From NCBI GenBank assembly GCA_021646415.1, contig SOEU01000001.1, forward strand, positions 372,001-436,000: 64,000 nucleotides of DNA. Reading direction: 5' to 3'. The notes beneath the pieces are model-generated. The model was not told the DNA's origin. It saw nothing but the letters and a program-made list of their open reading frames with translations, and made no database searches. Positions within the stretch are counted from its first letter, which is position 1, and each line of letters begins with the position of its first letter. Both the position numbers and the translations under genes were made by a program. The stretch is from Candidatus Brocadia sp. GTDB lineage: Bacteria > Planctomycetota > Brocadiia > Brocadiales > Brocadiaceae. Shown in pieces: positions 17,101 through 25,718 of the stretch.

Positions 17101-19366
17101 AGCACCTCTACGTAATGGGCAAGGTAATGTCTGTGGTATCATGGAAGTTGTTGCTGATATCACGGAGCACAAACGAACAATGGCTATTGATGCCTTGCTT
17201 CACGAAATCGATCAACTTGTATTACAGGGACAAACGCTGGATTTCATCCTGCCTTATGTATGTACACATCTTGTTGATATTTTTGTCTATCCCCTCATCT
17301 GGATCGGCATGAAGGAGCCTGATGGTACCGTTAGTATTTCTGCAAAAGCCGGTACCCATACGAACTATCTTCATGGGCTTAAGGTGCTCTGGGATAATAC
17401 ACCTGATGGCTATTGCACAATGGGCCTGTCTATTCGCAGTAAAAAGACACAGACCAGCAGCAACACACAGGAGCCTGCAATTAAACGATGTCTGGAATGC
17501 GCTTCCAGATATGGATTTCAGTCATTTGCCGCTGTTCCCTTGCTCGTTAATGACAAGATACTCGGCATACTAAGCCTGTATGACCTGAAACCCAATGCCT
17601 TTGATAGGGAAACCATTCGAATACTTGAAAATCTGGCCGCACGCATTAGTGTGACCTTGTTGATAGCGATGGATCAGCAGCAGTTGCGACTGCAAGGCAT
17701 CGCCATGGAGTCGGTAGCTAACGCCGTATTTATTACCGACTGCGATGGGTGCATCAAGTGGGTCAATAGCGCATTTACCATGCTCAGCGGATATACTGCG
17801 GGGGAGGTCAGTGGCAAAACGCCGCGGCTGTTCAAATCAGGCAAGCATGATTCCTCATTCTATCAGCAGGTATGGCAGACCATACTTACAGGAAAAGTCT
17901 GGCGTGGCGAAATTGTCAATCGCCGAAAAGACGGCGATCTTTATACGGTAAACCAGACGATTACCCCGCTTCCGGATGCCCAGGGAAAGGTATGCCATTT
18001 TGTTGCCATACATGAGGATATCTCCGAAAAAAAGGAGGCAGAAGAACGCATTCTCTATATGGCCCATTACGATGCATTAACAAATCTGCCCAACCGCATC
18101 CTGTTTCGCGATCATCTGGAACTGGAACTGGCCCATGCACACCGCAGTGGACGGATGGTTGCGGTTATGTTCCTCGATTTGGACCGGTTTAAAATTATTA
18201 ACGATACGCTGGGACATGCCTTTGGTGACCAGTTGCTGAGGGCGGTCGCAGAACGCCTGAGGGCTTGTGTCCGTGAGGGCGATACCGTGTCACGCCTGGG
18301 TGGCGATGAATTTACGTTTATTATTCCCGATATTGCCAACTCGCAGGATACCGTCCTTATTGCGCAGAAGATTCTCAACGCAATGTCCCGTTCCTTTCAG
18401 GTCGAAGGCCACGAAGTACACGTAACTCCCAGCATAGGCATTGCTCTGTATCCATCAGATGCAGACGACGCAGGCAGTTTGATCAAAAAGGCCGATACTG
18501 CCATGTACCATGCAAAAGAACACGGCAAAAATACCTTTCAGTTCTACAGGGATGACATGAATGTCAGTAATTTTGAAAGGTTAACGCTGGAAAATGGCTT
18601 GCGAAAGGCGCTGGAAAAGGGAGAGTTGTTAGTATATTACCAGCCGCTGATAGACCAAAACACGGGACAAATCATCAGCATGGAGGCCCTGGCGCGCTGG
18701 CAGCATCCAGACCTTGGCATGATCTACCCTACCAAATTTATCCCCATTGCGGAAGAAACAGGACTGATTGTACCCATTGGCGAATGGGTACTGATGAAGG
18801 CTTGTGCCCAAACCAGGACATGGCATGATGCAGGGTTTCACACGCTCCGTGTCACGGTAAACCTCTCAGCGCGTCAATTTAAGCAACAAAATCTCGTAAG
18901 CACGATCATACAAGTATTACAAAAGACAGGCCTTGATCCACACTATCTTGAACTGGAACTCACGGAGGGGATTGTCATGCAAAATGACGTGGCAATCCTG
19001 TTGGCGCTCCGTGAGCTAAAGGCGCTGGGAATACTCCTCTCTATTGATGATTTTGGCACCCAATATTCTTCTCTGAGCTACCTGAAACGATTTCCCATAG
19101 ATACACTCAAGATTGACCGTTCTTTTGTACACGATATTACCACAAACCCCGATGATGCGGCGATTGTCACCGCCATCATTGCTATCGCAGAAAGCCTTAA
19201 ACTGAAGGTAGTCGCCGAGGGCGTCGAAAACAAAGAACAAGCTGCCTTTTTGCATAAACTGCGGTGTGACAATATCCAGGGATATGTCTACAGCCATCCT
19301 CTGCCAGCCGGTGATGTTGAACACTTACTGCAAAAAGGGTATAACGCTGAATATCAAAATAGGTAA
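14195..19366 (+). CDS. REC-multiPAS-GAF-GGDEF-EAL c-di-GMP turnover protein
   Basis: A very large cytoplasmic signalling protein of about 1,723 residues. Order: receiver domain (1-120, phospho-acceptor in VVLTDYLL), seven PAS domains (about 140-990; PAS 4 and 5 are near-duplicates), a GAF domain (about 1000-1160), an eighth PAS (about 1170-1290), GGDEF (about 1295-1460) and EAL (about 1470-1720). The GGDEF has an intact RLGGDEF active site and an REGD inhibitory site five residues before it. The EAL has MEALARW, NLSARQF, ELTEG, DDFGTQYSSL, LKID and EGVE, so both synthesis and hydrolysis of c-di-GMP are possible. An in-frame GTG at 14186 is an alternative start. A c-di-GMP riboswitch precedes it. 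No transmembrane segments were seen. Confidence 0.92.
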   Translation: MKFMIIDNHRDDRERIKQVLQKEFYGLEFLEVVRREDFDEAIVRGYSDVVLTDYLLDWADGLWILRIMKERFSDIPVIMVTDTGNEEIAVAGMKSGLSDYVLKRNLYRLPVAVKESLEKITLSRKCDEANKQLKASEERGHDISKYSSDFAYDFRVETGGSLVCECVTEAFVYTTGYTPKELDERGGLISLIHPADMPIFLQHRDSLFSGRSNISEFRIITKSGEIRWLRDYAQPVWSETHGRTIHIYGTAQNITGYKQYAETLRDVETKYRNLIETAHDAIFIADAESGRIIDTNKRAENLLGYSREEIVGMHQTQLHPKEEVMHYAKIFEEHVSGSMAFIKDLYACHKNGRKIPIEINASVALLGDKKIVQCVFKDITERRQAEECIRLYAEILNNIQIGLVAWHLENIDDIQTCKLIAANTAAAQFTGVAMGGLIGKTMAESFPALMKTEVPKVYAEVIRSGKIRELKENHFVDTGNFKSVLSVKAFPLSNNCVGVAFVDITESERIHEEVKIFKMLFSEVRDLAYICDTQGNILYVNKIFEKFTGHKPEEFIGRSFSPLFDEENLKKAMDAHTKTVKGESLQFELYFKNTGIVCEYRNFHLRDGKGNIIRTIGIARDITDRKKAEEELKKYKILFTEIRDLAYICDTKGNILFVNKIFEKLTGHKSEKFLGKPFSPLFDEKNLKNALDVYTRTVKGESPQFELSFKDTGIVCEYKNLPLRDEQGNIVGVIGVARDVTERKRAEKALHESHERLTSILDSLNALVYVADMKTYEILYANKCLRDIFGDVTGKICWQTFQANQPHQCGFCTNDKLLDANGNPAGIYSWEFQNTVNGRWYTISNKAIKWIDDRIVRLEIATDITTHKHVEEALREANQTLQALIQASPLAIIARDPQGNVTMWNLAAERMFGWSKQEVLGHILPYVPEDRQEEFSALREKILKGESFTGIEVRGRRRNDSPIDIGISAAPLRNGQGNVCGIMEVVADITEHKRTMAIDALLHEIDQLVLQGQTLDFILPYVCTHLVDIFVYPLIWIGMKEPDGTVSISAKAGTHTNYLHGLKVLWDNTPDGYCTMGLSIRSKKTQTSSNTQEPAIKRCLECASRYGFQSFAAVPLLVNDKILGILSLYDLKPNAFDRETIRILENLAARISVTLLIAMDQQQLRLQGIAMESVANAVFITDCDGCIKWVNSAFTMLSGYTAGEVSGKTPRLFKSGKHDSSFYQQVWQTILTGKVWRGEIVNRRKDGDLYTVNQTITPLPDAQGKVCHFVAIHEDISEKKEAEERILYMAHYDALTNLPNRILFRDHLELELAHAHRSGRMVAVMFLDLDRFKIINDTLGHAFGDQLLRAVAERLRACVREGDTVSRLGGDEFTFIIPDIANSQDTVLIAQKILNAMSRSFQVEGHEVHVTPSIGIALYPSDADDAGSLIKKADTAMYHAKEHGKNTFQFYRDDMNVSNFERLTLENGLRKALEKGELLVYYQPLIDQNTGQIISMEALARWQHPDLGMIYPTKFIPIAEETGLIVPIGEWVLMKACAQTRTWHDAGFHTLRVTVNLSARQFKQQNLVSTIIQVLQKTGLDPHYLELELTEGIVMQNDVAILLALRELKALGILLSIDDFGTQYSSLSYLKRFPIDTLKIDRSFVHDITTNPDDAAIVTAIIAIAESLKLKVVAEGVENKEQAAFLHKLRCDNIQGYVYSHPLPAGDVEHLLQKGYNAEYQNR

Positions 19367-19396
19367 TATGTCTCAATATACACCACTCCAGTTCTT

Positions 19397-19798
19397 TTAT
19401 AAGTCCTTTTTTTGCAATATATTTCCTTTACCCTTCATCAGCAGTTCTCTTTCTAATTTCAAAAGGATGAGATAGTGTTCAACGATGTGTTCTGGCAAAT
19501 CATTCAAAATTTGTATAAAGTTTTTTTTGTATGACCTTTTCTTTAGGTAACTGATTTCCTTTTCTGAAACAATGGGAATATCTTCATTTTCTTCTCTGAA
19601 GAACTCGATTATTGGCATTGATAAGGCGTTTGCAATAAGCTCCAATGACTTTTGCGTATAGTTTCTCTTGCCACTCTCCAGTTGGTTTATATAACCCTGT
19701 GATAGTCCACTCATCAGGGCAAGTTCTTCCTGAGTAATTCCGCCCTTTAATCTAAATTTTCTTATATTGCTTCCAACGACATTCTTTTTCTCCATCAA
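19397..19798 (-). CDS. XRE-family helix-turn-helix regulator
   Basis: A 133-residue protein with an N-terminal Cro/C1-type HTH (about residues 8-65: GSNIRKFRLKGGITQEELAL, MSGLSQGYINQLESGKRN) and a C-terminal helical part (about 75-133) of unknown role. Convergent with the large GGDEF-EAL gene. The target is unknown; such small XRE proteins often repress their own or neighbouring genes. The 150 bases between its start and the PAS gene have no obvious palindrome. Confidence 0.85.
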   Translation of the reverse strand: MMEKKNVVGSNIRKFRLKGGITQEELALMSGLSQGYINQLESGKRNYTQKSLELIANALSMPIIEFFREENEDIPIVSEKEISYLKKRSYKKNFIQILNDLPEHIVEHYLILLKLERELLMKGKGNILQKKDL

Positions 19799-19951
19799 AA
19801 TATGATATAGCGCTCTGTTATATGAAGCAATTTCTCAGTGAAATATTTTTCTTGTAAGAATATCACGCCATGTTATAATCAAAGAGAAAATAAAACAATA
19901 AGTAATTAAATCACCCTGAAAAAAACGCGATTGTATTTTCCCTATAACCCA

Positions 19952-20416
19952 ATGAATTTTTTTGAAGAACATTATCATTCCATCTTTAAGCGTATCTCCA
20001 GCTTTGCATATGACTTCCGGGTCGAATCCAACGGTACCCTTATATGTGAATGTGTTACCGCCTCCTTTGTACATATTACCGGATATACTTTTGAGGAAAC
20101 AAATACCTGTGATTGCTGGCTTAATCTCATTCATCCCGATGATATTTCCATCTTTGCTGAACACCTTGATTGTTTGTTATCTGGTCAGTCGGATATAAGG
20201 GAATTTCGTATTATTACGAAAGGTGGTGAAATCCGATGGTTACGCAATTATGCCCATCCGTCATGGAGAAAGACACAAGGCCGCGTCATTCGTATCTATG
20301 GCACAGCCCAGGATATCACAAAACAGATGCAACATGAGGATCGCATTAAGGAACCTGAATCAGGGTATTACACGTTGCTCGAAACTGCAAATGCTACCGT
20401 AGAAGTAAAAATATAA
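19952..20416 (+). CDS. Single PAS-domain protein (paralogue of PAS 1 of the GGDEF-EAL protein)
   Basis: About 154 residues forming one PAS/PAC module: SSFAYDFRVESNGTLICECV, GYTFEETNTCDCWLNLIHPDD, EFRIITKGGEIRWLRNYAHP and IYGTAQDIT. The same blocks occur in the first PAS of the protein encoded at 14195-19366, so one was probably copied from the other. After the PAS there is only a short tail, with no output domain: either a stand-alone sensor or a truncated copy. The ATG at 19952 is preferred over an in-frame TTG at 19931. Confidence 0.7.
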   Translation: MNFFEEHYHSIFKRISSFAYDFRVESNGTLICECVTASFVHITGYTFEETNTCDCWLNLIHPDDISIFAEHLDCLLSGQSDIREFRIITKGGEIRWLRNYAHPSWRKTQGRVIRIYGTAQDITKQMQHEDRIKEPESGYYTLLETANATVEVKI

Positions 20417-20476
20417 AAAGATTACCCGGAGCAAACCGCTTCCGGAGATTGTTACAGGGGGGGGCAATCTTTTTCA
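20417..20476 (+). terminator. Probable terminator after the PAS gene
   Basis: AAAGATTACCC near the left end pairs with GGGCAATCTTT near the right end, with an inner CCGGAG/TTCCGG hairpin, followed by TTTTTC. The run of eight G residues is part of the right arm. Confidence 0.5.
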
Positions 20477-20543
20477 TTCAATAGTCTATTTTAGCCTCTT
20501 CTTTTTTATCAGTCTGTGTAAAGAGAGGAGTTCAATTTGCCCA

Positions 20544-21533
20544 ATGGTAAATCATGGGAAGACCATAGTGTTTTGGTTTGCACTCATATTTACTTTCTCC
20601 GTATCATTCCGGATTTCTGCGGGAATTGCCAAAGAAAGAATCACGCTACCAGGCAGGACTCATGCCAGTGAAAATACCGTCATCATAATTCGAAGCCAGC
20701 AAATTGCGGCTTATAACGAGGCAATGAAAGGTTTTGAGGAAGGGTGCAAAGGGAAAAATATCTCCATAAAGGCAATCTATGATTTAAAAGGAGAAACAGA
20801 AGAATGTAAAAGGGTTATTCAAAATATCAAAGATGATAAACTGAAACCTAAGCTTATTCTGGCTGTGGGTGTACTTGCAGCAACCCTCGCAAAAGAGCAA
20901 TTTACTGATATCCCCGTTATATTTTGCATGGTTATCAATCATGAGCGCTTCAATTTACAGGGAGCTAATGTTACCGGTATTTCTTCAGAGGCATCCTTAG
21001 AAGACCAGTTTGCCATTCTGAAAGAGATCCTTGGCGCACAGAAGAATGTGGGGGTCATTTATGACCCAACAAAAACCGGGAAAATTATTTCAGAAGCGAC
21101 CGCAGTGGCGGGGAAATTTGAATTCAACCTTATCAAAACAGAGGTCTTGTCTGAAAAAGAGGTCGCATCTGCATTAAAAAATAATATCAATAGAATTGAT
21201 GCATTGTGGATAATACCTGACGGTACGGTAGTTACAAAAGATTCGCTCGATGCGATCTTCAAAAAAACCTTGAAAAATCGCCTGCCGACATTTTGTACTT
21301 CATGCGCAATTGTTAAGGCAGGTGCATTAATTTCTATTTCTCCGGATTATCGATACACGGGTCTGCTGGCGGCTCAACTGGCACAAACGTTATTAAACGA
21401 CCCAACGACGACTTCATTGGGTATTCAACAACCAGATAAATTAAAATTGACCTTCAACACCCAAACGGCTGAGATAATCGGGATAAATCTGTCCTCGATT
21501 AAACCCCGCGACGATATAGTCTTGTATCCATGA
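20544..21533 (+). CDS. ABC transporter substrate-binding protein (ABC_sub_bind type)
   Basis: A 329-residue exported protein with an N-terminal signal (hydrophobic IVFWFALIFTFSVSF at about 8-22). The rest is a periplasmic binding-protein fold of the PF04392 type: an N lobe with IYDLKGETEECKRVIQNIK and LILAVGVLAATLAKEQ, GVIYDPTKTGKI at the lobe crossing, and ISISPDYRYTGLLAAQLAQT near the end. Partner permease and ATPase genes are not adjacent, so it may serve as a sensory binding protein for the nearby c-di-GMP/PAS proteins (inference). The ATG at 20544 lies 13 bases after GAGGAG; a TTG at 20537 is better spaced and possible. Confidence 0.8.
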   Translation: MVNHGKTIVFWFALIFTFSVSFRISAGIAKERITLPGRTHASENTVIIIRSQQIAAYNEAMKGFEEGCKGKNISIKAIYDLKGETEECKRVIQNIKDDKLKPKLILAVGVLAATLAKEQFTDIPVIFCMVINHERFNLQGANVTGISSEASLEDQFAILKEILGAQKNVGVIYDPTKTGKIISEATAVAGKFEFNLIKTEVLSEKEVASALKNNINRIDALWIIPDGTVVTKDSLDAIFKKTLKNRLPTFCTSCAIVKAGALISISPDYRYTGLLAAQLAQTLLNDPTTTSLGIQQPDKLKLTFNTQTAEIIGINLSSIKPRDDIVLYP

Positions 21534-21592
21534 TTAAAAATCGAATGTTAGCGTGAATTTGTAAATCCATTATTCAACCAATCAATATCTTC

Positions 21593-22723
21593 TTATGCAA
21601 GGGTCTTTCGAAATCTTCTCGATGCCAGCCATAATGTGGCTAGGCCCATCACGGCCAGCGCTGCCATTTGCGGCCAGAGAATGCCTGGCCCCACTCCCTT
21701 GAGGAAGATGCCGCGGATGATCACCAGGAAGTACCGCAATGGATTCAAGCAGGTGAGCCACTGGACGACTACCGGCATATTGGCAATGGGAAACATGAAT
21801 CCCGAAAGGAGCACCGCGGGGAAATAGAAGAAGAAGACACTCATCATAGCCTCCTGCTGGGTTTTACTGACCGTTGAAATGAAGAGTCCTATACCCAGTG
21901 TTGTCATCAGATAGAGGGCTGTGGCAATGAAGAGTATGAAAAGATTTCCCCTGATCGGCACCCCAAACCAGAATATCCCAATCAGGGTAATCACGATTAC
22001 ATCAGCGATACCTATTATAGCAAAGGGCACGGTCTTGCCGAGTATGAACTCCGTCTGTGTGATCGGAGTGACCATAATTTGTTCCATCGTGCCGATCTCC
22101 TTCTCACGTACAACCGCCATGCTGGTAAGCATCAGGGTGATGAGCATTACGATAATGGCGATTACACCCGGCACGTAAAAGTTGCGGCTCTCAAGGTTTT
22201 CGTTAAACCAGGAGCGCGTTTGCATCTCCACACGTGCGGGTTTCTGGGCTGGGCCTTTTATCCGGGTGAATCTTGTAATCAAAATCTTTTGCGAGAATTG
22301 CCTGACGATCCTGGCGCTGTAATCAAGCACGACCCCTGCCGTATTAGAGTCGGTTCCATCTACGATCACCTGAAGCTGTGCTGTCCGCCCGGCCCGCAGG
22401 TCGTCTTCAAAACCCTTGTTCATGCGAAGGACAACCCGGGCTTTACCCCGGTCAATTAACCTACGGTCATGGTCTTCGTTGGTTATATATTTCACGATGT
22501 CGAAATAGCCTGACTTCACGAATCGGCCCACAAGCTCGCGACTGGCCACGCTGTTGTCCAGGTCATAGACCGCTGTGGTGACGTGTTTGACGTCGGTCGT
22601 CACGGCATAGCCGAAAACAAGCACCTGAATGATGGGTGTCAGGAAGATCATACCCTTCATCTTCGGGTCGCGGAATATCTGGATGAATTCTTTGACGAGC
22701 ATACGTTTGATGCGTTCGTACAT
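21593..22723 (-). CDS. ABC-2 type exporter permease (YbhR-like)
   Basis: A 376-residue inner-membrane permease: one N-terminal TM (MIFLTPIIQVLVFGYAVTTD), a large periplasmic domain (about 45-175), then five C-terminal TM segments (about 180-370) with the signature REKEIGTMEQIMVTPITQTE between the second and third. It is the last gene of a TetR/HlyD/ABC operon and starts 1 base after the paralogous permease upstream. Two such permeases with two ATPases and a membrane fusion protein match the YbhGFSR/YhhJ drug-exporter architecture. The substrate is unknown. Confidence 0.9.
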   Translation of the reverse strand: MYERIKRMLVKEFIQIFRDPKMKGMIFLTPIIQVLVFGYAVTTDVKHVTTAVYDLDNSVASRELVGRFVKSGYFDIVKYITNEDHDRRLIDRGKARVVLRMNKGFEDDLRAGRTAQLQVIVDGTDSNTAGVVLDYSARIVRQFSQKILITRFTRIKGPAQKPARVEMQTRSWFNENLESRNFYVPGVIAIIVMLITLMLTSMAVVREKEIGTMEQIMVTPITQTEFILGKTVPFAIIGIADVIVITLIGIFWFGVPIRGNLFILFIATALYLMTTLGIGLFISTVSKTQQEAMMSVFFFYFPAVLLSGFMFPIANMPVVVQWLTCLNPLRYFLVIIRGIFLKGVGPGILWPQMAALAVMGLATLWLASRRFRKTLA

Positions 22724-22724
22724 G

Positions 22725-23858
22725 TTACATCAACCTTTTCTTGAATTTCACATTCGCCAAAACCATCATGGCGACGCCAAAAATGGTCAGGAGCCCTGCC
22801 TCAAGGGCGAGAATCTCCAATCCCACACCTTTCAGATAGATGCCTTTTAATATGGTCACAAAATATCTTGCCGGAATCGCATAGGTGATTATTTGGATTG
22901 CCTTCGGCATGTTACTGACCGCATACATAAAGTCTGACAGCAGGAACGACGGTAAAAATGTCAGCACCATCGCCAACTGGCTTGCCAGAAGTTGGCTTTT
23001 GGTAAGTATGCTGATCGCCATGCCCAACGACAATGCCCCGGCCAGGAAGACCGCCGCCATGCCAAAAAGCAAGCAAACATTACCGCGAAGCGGAACGTTA
23101 AAGAGATATTCTCCCATGAGCACTGCCAATAGCACATCAAACATGCCTATGGCGAAGTAAGGTATAAGCTTTCCAAGGATCAATTCCTGGCTCTTTACCG
23201 GCGTGGAGATAAGCTGCTCCATTGTGCCTCGTTCCCACTCACGGGCCACGGTCAGTGAGGTAAGGAGTGCGGCAATTACCATCATAATCACAGCGATAAG
23301 GCCGGGGATGATATAGTTTTTCGATTCCATATCGGCATTGAACCAGGCGCGGGTCTGGATATCAACCGGTGGATGAAGCGTGCGTCCGCCGATCCGCTGA
23401 ATCTCGCGAATGGCGACGTCCTGTGAGTAGGTCTGGGCAACCGCATCAACATACCCAATAGCAATAGTGGCTGTGTTGGAGTCGCTCCCGTCTACAATCA
23501 ACTGGACGGGCACCAACCGCCCGGACTCGATGCGCCTGGCAAAATCTGTCGGAATTATGAGGGACACAAAGGCCCGGCCAGAATCGATGGCCTGTTCCAA
23601 CTCCTGGTAGTTGCGTGCATATCCCTTAAGGGAGAAGTAGTGAGACCCTTCGAAGCGACTGATGAACTCCCTGCTTACCTGGGATTCGCTCTGATCCCAA
23701 ACTACCATGGGCACTTCATCCACATCAAGTGTCAAGGCATAGCCAAAAAGCACTAATAGGAGCATTGGAATGGCAATGGCCATACCAAGGCTCCTCGGGT
23801 CACGAACGATATGGATGAATTCCTTGCGGACAATTGCCGAGATTCGAAATAGCTTCAC
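22725..23858 (-). CDS. ABC-2 type exporter permease (YbhS-like)
   Basis: A 377-residue permease with the same layout as its downstream neighbour: N-terminal TM (MAIAIPMLLLVLFGYALTLD), periplasmic domain with IVDGSDSNTATIAIGYVDA, and five TM segments with AREWERGTMEQLISTPVKSQ. It likely forms a heterodimeric channel with the neighbour. The signature glutamate and the GTMEQ motif that couples to the ATPase are intact in both. The start follows the exported hemerythrin gene by 12 bases, so they are co-transcribed. Confidence 0.9.
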   Translation of the reverse strand: MKLFRISAIVRKEFIHIVRDPRSLGMAIAIPMLLLVLFGYALTLDVDEVPMVVWDQSESQVSREFISRFEGSHYFSLKGYARNYQELEQAIDSGRAFVSLIIPTDFARRIESGRLVPVQLIVDGSDSNTATIAIGYVDAVAQTYSQDVAIREIQRIGGRTLHPPVDIQTRAWFNADMESKNYIIPGLIAVIMMVIAALLTSLTVAREWERGTMEQLISTPVKSQELILGKLIPYFAIGMFDVLLAVLMGEYLFNVPLRGNVCLLFGMAAVFLAGALSLGMAISILTKSQLLASQLAMVLTFLPSFLLSDFMYAVSNMPKAIQIITYAIPARYFVTILKGIYLKGVGLEILALEAGLLTIFGVAMMVLANVKFKKRLM

Positions 23859-23870
23859 ATTCTTGTTCCA

Positions 23871-24464
23871 TTACTTTTTGAGTTTTAGTTTCAGATATTC
23901 ACCTATTAAGACTGAAGTTGGATATAAAACCTCTTCCTCAGTTTGTGCGTGCAACATCAATTTCTCAGCAAAATGTATATATTCCATCTTCTTTTCTTCC
24001 TTTGCGGCATCACTTAAAGTCTTCAGGGCAGCAACTATTGCCTTGTGCTCCTGATGCATTTGATGGAGTTCTGCCTTTAATTTATCGGTCATTACAAGAA
24101 CGCTTCTCATTTCTGGCGTAATTTTTCCTTCTGCTAAAAGGGACAATAAACCAAGTGGCGGTAATGCAAATTCTTCCTCCTTCACAAAGTGCGGATGCAA
24201 GATATTCGCAACGGCCTTTGCCGCATCTCCTGTCTTGCCGCCTGCCTGAGTAGCTTTGACAAGTTCAGCATGAAGTTCTTCGTGTTCTACCTGTAATGGT
24301 TGGGGAATTTGGAATTCCATGCTCTTTTCTCCTTTGATCTTATGGGATCCTGATTTATGAACAGGATCCTGCGCCATACATTGAGAAAAATGAGACACAA
24401 AAGGAACACTTGTGAATAAAACAGCCGAAACGGTAAGTGAAATCATTACATTTTTACTTCTCAT
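23871..24464 (-). CDS. Exported hemerythrin-like protein
   Basis: A 197-residue protein with an N-terminal signal peptide (about 1-31, ending SQCMAQ). The rest is a four-helix hemerythrin-type bundle with di-iron ligands in LQVEHEELHAEL, LHPHFVKEEEFALP, MHQEHKAI and LMLHAQTEEEVLYP, giving the usual H...HxxxE...H...HxxxxE ligand set. It would bind oxygen, NO or iron outside the cytoplasmic membrane. It lies inside an ABC exporter operon, between an ATPase and a permease, which is unusual. In an anammox bacterium, protection from O2 or NO is plausible but inferred. Confidence 0.8.
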   Translation of the reverse strand: MRSKNVMISLTVSAVLFTSVPFVSHFSQCMAQDPVHKSGSHKIKGEKSMEFQIPQPLQVEHEELHAELVKATQAGGKTGDAAKAVANILHPHFVKEEEFALPPLGLLSLLAEGKITPEMRSVLVMTDKLKAELHQMHQEHKAIVAALKTLSDAAKEEKKMEYIHFAEKLMLHAQTEEEVLYPTSVLIGEYLKLKLKK

Positions 24465-24527
24465 TGCATTTTTCTCCTCATAAAAAGTTCTCGTGAATTA
24501 AACGATACGATTGAAACAATTCCATCG

Positions 24528-25499
24528 TTATACCTCCTTTTGAGGTTGTTCCGCCCGGTCACGCGCCTCAATAAGGGAAACAAATACGTCTTCAAGAGAG
24601 GGAACAATCTTCCCGACATGTACAATCCGGTAACCTCTTTCGTCAAAGAAACGGTGGACCGCAGAAGCAGCAGCTTCGCCATCCTCAGCTACGATGTGAA
24701 GTCCCTTACCGAACAGGGCAACATCTTTGATACCGTCAACCTTTTTTATTTCATCCATTACATCCTGAGGTCGCTCACACAGGACTTCCAGGACATCCTC
24801 CTGCATAAGTTCTGTCTTGAGCATCTCCGGGGTTCCACAGGCAATCAATTCGCCGCGATAGATAAGACCCACCCTGTTACAGTACTCGGCCTCTTCCATA
24901 TAATGAGTAGTGACAAACACCGTAACACCCCTGCCGGAAAGTTCGTAGATCAGGTCCCAGAACTGGCGTCGGCTGATGGGGTCTACTCCTGATGTCGGCT
25001 CGTCGAGAAAGATAACAGGCGGTTCGTGGAGAATCGCACAACCAAGTGACAACCGCTGCTTCCATCCGCCCGATAGAATGGCCGTCCGGGAGTGACGATG
25101 CTCCCTGAGACCGGCCATCTCGATCACCCACTCTTTCCGTTCCCTCTTCTTTTCCGGGGCGATGCGATAGATACCACTGTAAAAGTCAATGTTTTCCTCA
25201 ACGGTCAGGTCCTCATAGAGTGAAAACTTTTGACTCATGTAACCAATATGGCTCTTGATCTTTTCTGGTTCGGTGCGGACATCGAATCCTGCTACCGTCC
25301 CTGTACCACCGGTTGGTGCAAGAATGCCGCAGAGCATACGGATTGTTGTGGATTTACCGGCACCATTAGGTCCAAGGAAGCCAAATATTTCACCCCTGTC
25401 TACTTCGAAGCTGACACGATTTACGGCAATGAAACTACCGAACCGCTTCTCCAGGCTCTTCACAATGACCGCTTTGGTGTTTTTGGTTTCCATAGACAT
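24528..25499 (-). CDS. ABC transporter ATP-binding protein (exporter)
   Basis: About 323 residues. Walker A is GPNGAGKST, the Q-loop is in YMSQKFSLYEDLTV, the signature is LSGGWKQRLSLGCAI (W in place of the usual M/Q), Walker B is VIFLDEPTSG and the switch His is in VTTHYMEEAEYC. The C-terminal about 80 residues form the accessory domain typical of ABC-2 exporters. The start at 25499 is the ATG giving MSMETKNT; a more upstream in-frame start is possible but adds poor sequence. The paralogous ATPase gene lies upstream, separated by the REP transposase gene. Confidence 0.9.
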   Translation of the reverse strand: MSMETKNTKAVIVKSLEKRFGSFIAVNRVSFEVDRGEIFGFLGPNGAGKSTTIRMLCGILAPTGGTGTVAGFDVRTEPEKIKSHIGYMSQKFSLYEDLTVEENIDFYSGIYRIAPEKKRERKEWVIEMAGLREHRHSRTAILSGGWKQRLSLGCAILHEPPVIFLDEPTSGVDPISRRQFWDLIYELSGRGVTVFVTTHYMEEAEYCNRVGLIYRGELIACGTPEMLKTELMQEDVLEVLCERPQDVMDEIKKVDGIKDVALFGKGLHIVAEDGEAAASAVHRFFDERGYRIVHVGKIVPSLEDVFVSLIEARDRAEQPQKEV

Positions 25500-25604
25500 A
25501 GTTTTGGGTTTTTTTCGGATACACAGATACTTACAGACATAATGCAACCAATTTCATCCCAACCAATATATTTTAAAATTTATTGGTGGCGTGGATGTGA
25601 ATAA

Positions 25605-25628
25605 TAGGGGCGTGGCAACACGTCCCTA
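25605..25628. repeat. GTAGGGGC-type REP palindrome
   Basis: TAGGGGCGTG-GCAA-CACGTCCCTA, a 10-bp stem with a tetraloop and one mismatch. One of several copies around the REP-associated transposase gene. Confidence 0.65.
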
Positions 25629-25675
25629 CATAATGCTGTTGCATCATTTGTTTCGATTCATGTTTTATGATGGAT

Positions 25676-25699
25676 GGGCAGGGGAACCCTGCCCCTACA
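25676..25699. repeat. GTAGGGGC-type REP palindrome
   Basis: GGGCAGGG-GAA-CCCTGCCC followed by CTAC, just downstream of the transposase stop codon. Same family as 25605-25628 and 26356-26379. Confidence 0.7.
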
Positions 25700-25718
25700 A
25701 TTTACATTACATAAAATA

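Noticed and set aside
24461-24682. 73-codon minus-strand ORF between hemerythrin and ATPase genes
   Set aside because: Most of it is a shadow of the ATPase C-terminus in another frame.
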